Of a stretch of DNA of 64,000 bases, positions 58,746 through 64,000 are shown one piece after another; within the stretch, counting starts at the first letter, position 1, and the number at the start of each line of letters is the position of its first letter. Origin of the DNA: Alnus glutinosa. Lineage: Eukaryota; Streptophyta; Magnoliopsida; Fagales; Betulaceae. Both the position numbers and the translations under genes were made by a program. The notes beneath the pieces are model-generated. The model saw only the letters and a list, made by a program, of their open reading frames with translations, was not told where the DNA came from and did no database searches. Location: positions 7,301,501 through 7,365,500 of the forward strand of contig NC_084888.1 of assembly GCF_958979055.1 (NCBI RefSeq). The letters run 5' to 3'.

Positions 58746-59523
58746 TTGTTTATTACAATAATTGTGACCGAGAAAATGAAAAAGAAGTAGGGATATTCGT
58801 TCAAATTGTTAATTAGGAAGCCTCTTTTCATTTTTTTGGACATCCTATTTCACTATCAAGTTGTCTCTAGAAAGATTAGTCATCTTTTCCAGTGAAAAAT
58901 AGACTCTTCTTTTAAAAACGATCATGGGAAATCCTCTATTATTGAGGTCATGTCATATTCGTGCTGATAAGATTAGCTGGGATTTGGCTCATTCTCAAAA
59001 AGTTCTTTGGATTTTCAATTAATTACACCCAATTAATAAATCCCTGCCGACGAAAAATATATCAAATGAATCATTTCATCCATGTTTAAAACGCTTATAA
59101 AATAGCTTATGTAGCTCAAAATTTTTTTAATAAATTAAATAGTAATGAAGACAAATCCTTGGTGGTTGTGGAGGGCAAGGGACGAACCTCCATGGCCCTC
59201 CACTACCATGGAGAGATCTCTGAGGAGGGCCATGCTCGGATCACCATAGCTGTCAATGGGGTCCCTCGGTCATGGAGGGCTATGGGGTCAACCTTCATGG
59301 CTGAAGGAACTTATGGAAATAAGATGAATTGGGTTTAACTTATTCTATTTTCATATAACTAGAATGGTGTTACAGTAAAAAAAAAATTTGTTTTTAATCT
59401 ATAGGGGTTGTAAAAAAAAAAAAAAAAGTTAATAATTAATTTGTATTATCACGTCATTTTAGTTGTATGACAGTCATATATTAATATATTAAATAGTATT
59501 TATCGTTTGCAAAAAATGAGAAA

Positions 59524-59588
<65 letters not shown>

Positions 59589-60784
59589 TCAAAACGGGTT
59601 TGTCAAAAATGTGAAATTGGATGAAAAGACTTATGAAAATTTTTAAGCAAATTTGGTGTGAAATTTTGGATCTTAAGGATTTCATATTTTTAATGTGACC
59701 TAAACAACTAAAAAACAAAATTCTGGATGACAATTAAATACCAAAACATTAGCAATTTTTTTCTAAAAATAATTTGAACTAAAAATATAACAATATATAT
59801 ATAAAAAAAATAAATAAGATTCGAGTTTAGAGTTGGGCACCGGGCAGGCTGTGGAGTGTGGACTACCTCCGCTGTAAAACGCGACAAATGACGTACCCAT
59901 CAATGAGACGATGATGCTGTGGGGCTGGGGTCATAAGCAATCTACCAAAAGTACAAGTGTTAGATTACGTGTCAAATGTTGATACCTCTCACTTTGAAAC
60001 CATGTCTAAAAAAGTAGCAGATTCTTTCACCGTTTAAGAACAAAATTACATGGAAAGAAAACCTGTTTACTCAGGATGTATTGTCAATTTTATTTTATTT
60101 TTTTATTTTTTTAATTCATGGATTGAAAGAGGGTTACAGGAGAGATGAATCTTTTACGCTTCTGATTCAGATTGAATCACATTTTCTAAGTTACACACTC
60201 ATAAAAGCGAAAGGCGAGCGAACAACGGAGAATGGAATGAATTTAGAAGAGCCGTCAAGGAGAGAATAGTATCATCATTTCATCTAGAAGATAACTTACA
60301 CACTAGCTTTCTTTTTGTCTTTCAAGCAAGTTATGATTATTTTACCCTTTTTTTTTTTTTTTGCTTTTTGGTAGGTGACTCAAGTGTACGTTATGGCTTC
60401 ACAACTTTTGGGGACAAAAACAATGAATAATTATTACCTTTTTTAACCTTATTTTTGCCTTTTCAGTTTCTTATATATACGTAAATACGTGTGTTCGATC
60501 TCTTCCTCTTGCCAATTCCATTTTTCACCACCAAAACACGTATTTTGACAACAATAGAAACATCGGTGACCGGAGGTGGTGATGGTTATGTTGGATGTTT
60601 TGATATGTTGTTGTTTTTAAGTGTCGTAGCTTTTGCGGACTGATTTGTTGTTGGCTATGACTGTTTGTTGTTTTGCTACTCTAGCTAGTAGCTTGTTTCC
60701 AGTCTTCTGGAGCGATTTGTAGACTTTTTGAGTTTGTGCTTTATAAAGCTTTTATTCATCAATATATATATATATATATATATA
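58746..60784. other. Intergenic spacer, repeat debris
   Basis: No gene. It contains a GC-rich palindromic block at 59155-59300 (repeats of TGGAGGGC and CATGGCCCTCCA in both orientations), a 60-bp (AT) run at 59527-59586, T-runs near 60349-60362, and at 60590-60760 a sequence with the look of a LINE 3' UTR (GTTTGTGCTTTATAAAGCTT) that enters an (AT) run at 60762-60784. Confidence 0.45.
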
Positions 60785-60967
60785 GAGAAATGATTATTCA
60801 CCACCTAAATATACAACTTTTCACCACCTTATCTATGTGGCAAAATGGTCCCCTACTTTATTTTATTTTTTAAAAATAAAAAAACTCTAAAATTAGTAGG
60901 GGACCACCTTGCCACATAGACAAGGTGGTGAAAAATTGTATGTTTAGGTGGTAGAGAATCATATCTC
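60785..60967. mobile_element. 183-bp MITE, second copy, inside an (AT)n tract
   Basis: Starts GAGAAATGATTATTCACCAC and ends GGTGGTAGAGAATCATATCTC, with AAATATACAACTTTTCACCA and GGACCACCTTGCCACATAG as in the copy at 51238-51420, and the same length of 183 bp. It sits between two (AT)n stretches, so the 9-bp duplication (ATATATATA) cannot be told from the microsatellite. Confidence 0.85.
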
Positions 60968-61058
60968 ATATATATATATATATATATATATATTTCTTTT
61001 GCCTGATAAACCCGCATCAGACACCACGTGTATTATTCTTTAGTTTTTATTTTATGAG

Positions 61059-61549
61059 GTAATTATATTTTCTTCCTATCAATTATTAGTCATTATTAAC
61101 ATGCCATTATGAACTGACACCTTGACCAAAAAAGAGTATGAAACTACCATTTTCATACCGTTATCCCCCTTCCGTCAGTCAAATTCATGAAAAGACTCAA
61201 ATATCCTAACTTAAAATCAAAATTTACATGAAATATCTTCAAAATTAAACAAATAAAAATAAATAAATAAAAGAAAAAAAGAAAGAAAGGAGGTGGCTGC
61301 CACCGGCCATCTCTCACGAGCCACACCGAACGATAATTTAATATTCTCTATTAAATTAATGTTTGAATGCGTTTTTGTCTTTAAACAAAATTTAACGTCT
61401 AAAAATAGAATATTCCGTCCGATTTAATGAGATTTTCTAAAAGAAAGCGGTTAACGGTATGAAAATGGTAGTTCCATGCTCTCTTTGGTCGAAGTGTCAG
61501 TTCGTGATAGCATGTTGACAATGATCGGTAATTGATAGGGAAAATATAT
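61059..61549. mobile_element. Mutator-type MITE (about 491 bp), relative of 17993-18388
   Basis: The left arm (GTAATTATATTTTC, CCTATCAATTA, ACTGACACCTTGACCAAA, GAAACTACCATTTTCATACC, GTTATCCCCCTTCCGTCAGT) pairs with a right arm in inverse order. CTTCCGTCAGTC and the TAATTA start link it to the 396-bp element. Flanking TTTTATGAG (61050-61058) and TTTTTTGAG (61550-61558) differ at one base. The centre has GGAGGTGGCTGCCACCGGCC. No coding capacity. Confidence 0.75.
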
Positions 61550-61558
61550 TTTTTTGAG

Positions 61559-62193
61559 AATCGAAAAGAATGATCAACGTTGGATTCTAAACTTAGACCT
61601 ACCTAATCGTAGAAGTTGGTAATTTTTGTTGAAAATGATCTCCTTTGACAAATCAAGAGTTCATGGGCTTGTTTGAGAACGACTTTTGGACGCGCTTATT
61701 ACTTTTTACTCCATTCTATTGTTTTCAAAAAGTAAAACACACTTGCACACTCATAAAACAAAGAAAACTAGAGAATATAGAAGGGAATGGGGTCTTTGCC
61801 ACTACAAATCGAAAAGTAATGAGGAAGAGAGGGAGAGATGAGAATGCGGCCAGAAAACTTTATGGTAGCAACCCAATTTGCCAATAGCGGACACATAAAT
61901 TTGTATTGCAATTGACATTTCAAAGTTCCCAACAAGAAGAAGCCGAAATTGCGGATAAAATCTTGAAAATGGTGGAGGCAATGCTCCAATCTTGCATGAT
62001 GGCAGACAATTAAAGAGAATGAGCAACAATCATCGAGTCACATTTCGAATTGAAATGAGATAAACTCAAAGAGATCGCCAAACAAGCTGCCAAGAGAGCA
62101 GCCAATGCTTTGCCAAAAATGGGATCACATGGACAATTAATAAGAGAAAACAATGGATATTACAACAAGAAGAATTTTTACAAAAACTTGCTT
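61559..62193. other. Spacer with coding-like remnants
   Basis: 61900-62160 on the plus strand reads, with stops, a Lys/Ala/Glu-rich pattern (EIADKILKMVEAMLQSC; DKLKEIAKQAAKRAANALPK), which suggests a decayed coding segment of unknown origin. Open frames 61645-61887 and 62066-62326 (minus) show no family features. No functional gene is supported. Confidence 0.35.
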
Positions 62194-62618
62194 TGTTGGA
62201 AATAATCCTACTGCAAGTCGACTTGAAGTAGTAGTTCCAATTCGGGTCCAATAAGGACTTTTTTAAGAATCTGATCAACAGTTCAACTCTCAGTTGAATG
62301 GGGATAGGACTCTCATACCAATTCAAACACCAGGCACTCCTAGTTCAAGTGAGAGTAGTAAACCCAATTCAAGTTTGATTCCACATTTTTGCCAATAAAT
62401 ATGCCTATACCCTAAGTATACATGAGAGCCTTATTATTTTATACATTGAGCATACTTTTCTCTCAGAAGCTAATTTAGGCATCGGAGCGAGACCTCCGGA
62501 AGGGGCTTTTAATTTTAGTTATTTTGCAGTATTCTTGGGAAGTATGAAGAACATTGAAGAACATGCAGCTCACACCGTACTAAAAACTATACCAACAGTT
62601 TGGCGCCGTCTGTGGGAA
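62194..62618 (+). mobile_element. 5' LTR (about 404 bp) and primer-binding site of a Ty3/gypsy element
   Basis: The LTR runs from TGTTGGAAATAATCC (62194) to ACCAACA (62597), thus TG...CA. After GTT comes TGGCGCCGTCTGTGGGAA (62601-62618), the primer-binding site typical of Tat-type gypsy elements. It contains TACATGAGAGCCTTATTATT near the expected RNA end. The downstream gag is broken. Confidence 0.8.
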
Positions 62619-62655
62619 CGATTATTCGTTTCTCACACAAAAAAGAAGATCCGTT

Positions 62656-63230
62656 ATGGTGATGAACACACGTTCCGGAAGCCAGATCAACCGAGATGCT
62701 AGAGTCTGAGTGGAGCCAGTTATTCAGAACAATCCATAGCCTCTACCATTCCCTCCCCCAAGCGGTAGAGATCAGGATCGTATAACAGTGTTGGAAGCCC
62801 AAATCGAAGCCTTAACATAGCAGAATGCAAAATTGCTGCACAGGAGTCCGAGATAGTCCCATCCCGAGGAGAACCGGGACGGGCATGAAGAAGAAGATCG
62901 TAACAACAATACCAATGTTCAGAGGGAGAATCGTCCGGAGGACAACCATCAAGGAGATGGTTCCCGGGAAGACAATCACCGGGAACAAAGGAGTAGAAGG
63001 ACCGACGGGAGAATGCAGGAAATTTGAGCAAAGTTATTGTTGAGTTGGAAAGAAGGTGCAAGTACATGGAGATGGAAAGGAAGGACAAAAGTAGATCCGT
63101 AGTGGTGGACAAGCTCTTAATGGGTACAAACTCACCTTTCACCAGATGGGTAGCAGACTATTGGCTACCCGATAAGTTTAAGATACCTCAAATCCTAAGT
63201 TATACCTCAAATCCTAAGTTATGCTGGAGA
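62656..63230 (+). pseudogene. gag fragment of a Tat-like Ty3/gypsy element
   Basis: Starts MVMNTRSGSQINRDARV and meets a stop at 62706. Further on, across frames, there are charged low-complexity stretches rich in Arg, Glu, Asn and Asp (about 62860-63010). Then 63024-63180 reads VELERRCKYMEMERKD and VVDKLLMGTNSPFTRWVADY, then LPDKFKIPQ, which is the recognisable gag core of this lineage. It breaks off at a 19-bp tandem duplication (ACCTCAAATCCTAAGTTAT, about 63185-63222) and unrelated DNA. It is non-functional; the rest of the element is missing. Confidence 0.8.
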
Positions 63231-63376
63231 GCTCTTAATGCATTATATTGTCTTTCTTCCATTCATTTACGTTACGTGAGTATAAATGGGCCCTCACCAT
63301 CTGCCTAAATTGACCAAACGGGAATAATAATAAAAAAAAGAAAAAAAAAAAAGAAAAAAAAAAAGAGACAATATTA

Positions 63377-63673
63377 GGGCCTGTTTGGTAATCCTTTTGG
63401 AGAGTTTTTTTTTTTTTTTTTTTTTTTGAATAGGAATAAGATGTGACTGATGTGATATAAAGTTTAAAAAAAAATTGATTTTTTTTTTTTTAATGAAAAA
63501 GTGAAAAAAGTTTTGTTTTGTAGTAGATTTTTTATTTGAATAGTAATAAAAAATAATTGATGTGATATAAAAAGTAAAAAAAGTTTGACTGTTTTGATAT
63601 ATATATATTAAAGAAGTGAAAAAAAAAAAAGAAGAAGAAGAGGGACGAGGGTGGGGGTTTATCAAACAAGGCC
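63377..63673. mobile_element. MITE with GGGCCTGTTTGGTAA ends (297 bp)
   Basis: The start GGGCCTGTTTGGTAATCC and end GGGTTTATCAAACAAGGCC are inverted repeats of the kind found on hAT or PIF/Harbinger MITEs. The interior is mostly T-runs and A-runs plus two copies of TGATGTGATATAAA. A target duplication is not evident. Confidence 0.65.
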
Positions 63674-64000
63674 AAGATCTTTAAAGGCCACAAAGAAACA
63701 ATTGTGGCCGACAATTCCACTCTTGGCTATTAGTGATCTCTTTTTAGGAGTTTTTTATTTCTAAAGAAAATTCCAACAAAAAAAATCAAATATAAGAAAA
63801 ATTATTAAATTAATCCCTACCGTATGTAAGGGTGAGTACAAGGGGAATCAGTGGCGGTAGGAGGTTTTCTGCCTACCACCTTGCTGCTGTTGATGAAGTC
63901 AGTAATTCATCTCAACAACAGTGATTTTGTTTGTTAACGTCACTGCCCAGTCGGTAGGCGATGACAGTCGATAATCGGTTAATGAACCCAACCAGAAAAC
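63674..64000. other. Spacer at the window edge
   Basis: 63850-63980 is GC-richer with a near-palindrome (CTGCTGTTGATGAAGTC opposite TTCATCTCAACAACAG) and GCGGTAGGAGG opposite CAGTCGGTAGGCG. It may be the edge of another inverted-repeat element that continues outside the window. Confidence 0.4.

Noticed and set aside
59527..59586. (AT)30 tract considered as an origin or matrix-attachment site
   Set aside because: A plain microsatellite explains it; nothing else supports a functional element.
1..64000. CRISPR array, prokaryotic operon or phage system
   Set aside because: No regularly spaced direct repeats with unique spacers, no prokaryotic gene organisation; the genes are split and plant-specific.

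Overview
The window looks like nuclear DNA of a woody eudicot, probably a rosid tree. It is AT-rich, the genes are split by GT-AG introns, the protein families are plant-specific (GH3, EDR4-like, TBL, UGT72B-type), and the spacers are full of LTR retrotransposons, LINE remnants, SINE-like copies and many short inverted-repeat elements (MITEs). No bacterial, organellar or CRISPR features are visible. The species cannot be named from the sequence alone.

Layout. 1-0.9 kb: LINE remnant. 1.8-7.5 kb: intact four-exon GH3 acyl-acid amido synthetase gene of the JAR1/GH3.11 type, with a TATA box and an upstream G-box. 9.8-15.1 kb: 5'-truncated Athila/Tat-lineage Ty3/gypsy element (integrase, spacer, 1.57-kb 3' LTR). 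Its polypurine tract is separated from the conserved upstream motif by a later insertion that carries a GC-rich hairpin minisatellite. 15-24.5 kb: MITE-rich spacer with one small intronless gene at 19.6 kb. 26-31.6 kb: five-exon EDR4-like zinc-ribbon gene with a hAT MITE in intron 2. 32.7-33.1 kb: LINE remnant. 36.5-39.8 kb: three-exon TBL (DUF231) polysaccharide O-acetyltransferase gene. 40.3-42.2 kb (minus): a 51-aa membrane-protein gene of two tiny exons. 44.0-45.4 kb (minus) and 52.9-54.3 kb (plus): two intact intronless UGT72B-type glucosyltransferase genes in divergent orientation, separated by 7.4 kb of retroelement debris and nested MITEs. 54-64 kb: gene-free and repeat-rich, with two retrotransposon 5' ends (LTR plus primer-binding site), LINE/SINE 3' ends and more MITEs.

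The genes do not form an operon-like or clearly clustered pathway. GH3 adjusts hormone-amino acid conjugates, the EDR4-like protein suggests a link to immunity and trafficking, the TBL modifies cell-wall polymers, and the UGTs glucosylate small phenolics. The only local gene family is the UGT pair. For the split genes I joined exons by splice consensus, reading-frame continuity and known family motifs. The joined lengths are GH3 580 aa, EDR4-like 924 aa, TBL 442 aa and the small membrane protein 51 aa, and every join keeps frame.

I saw no clearly undescribed biological system. The most unusual material is repeat biology: a self-complementary GGGGTGGCC-type core found inside several apparently unrelated inverted-repeat elements; two 183-bp MITE copies of equal length, one nested inside an older relative; two hAT MITEs with perfect 8-bp target duplications; and paired T-run/G-run tracts flanking a tiny exon. 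Percent identities, copy numbers and expression were not computed.
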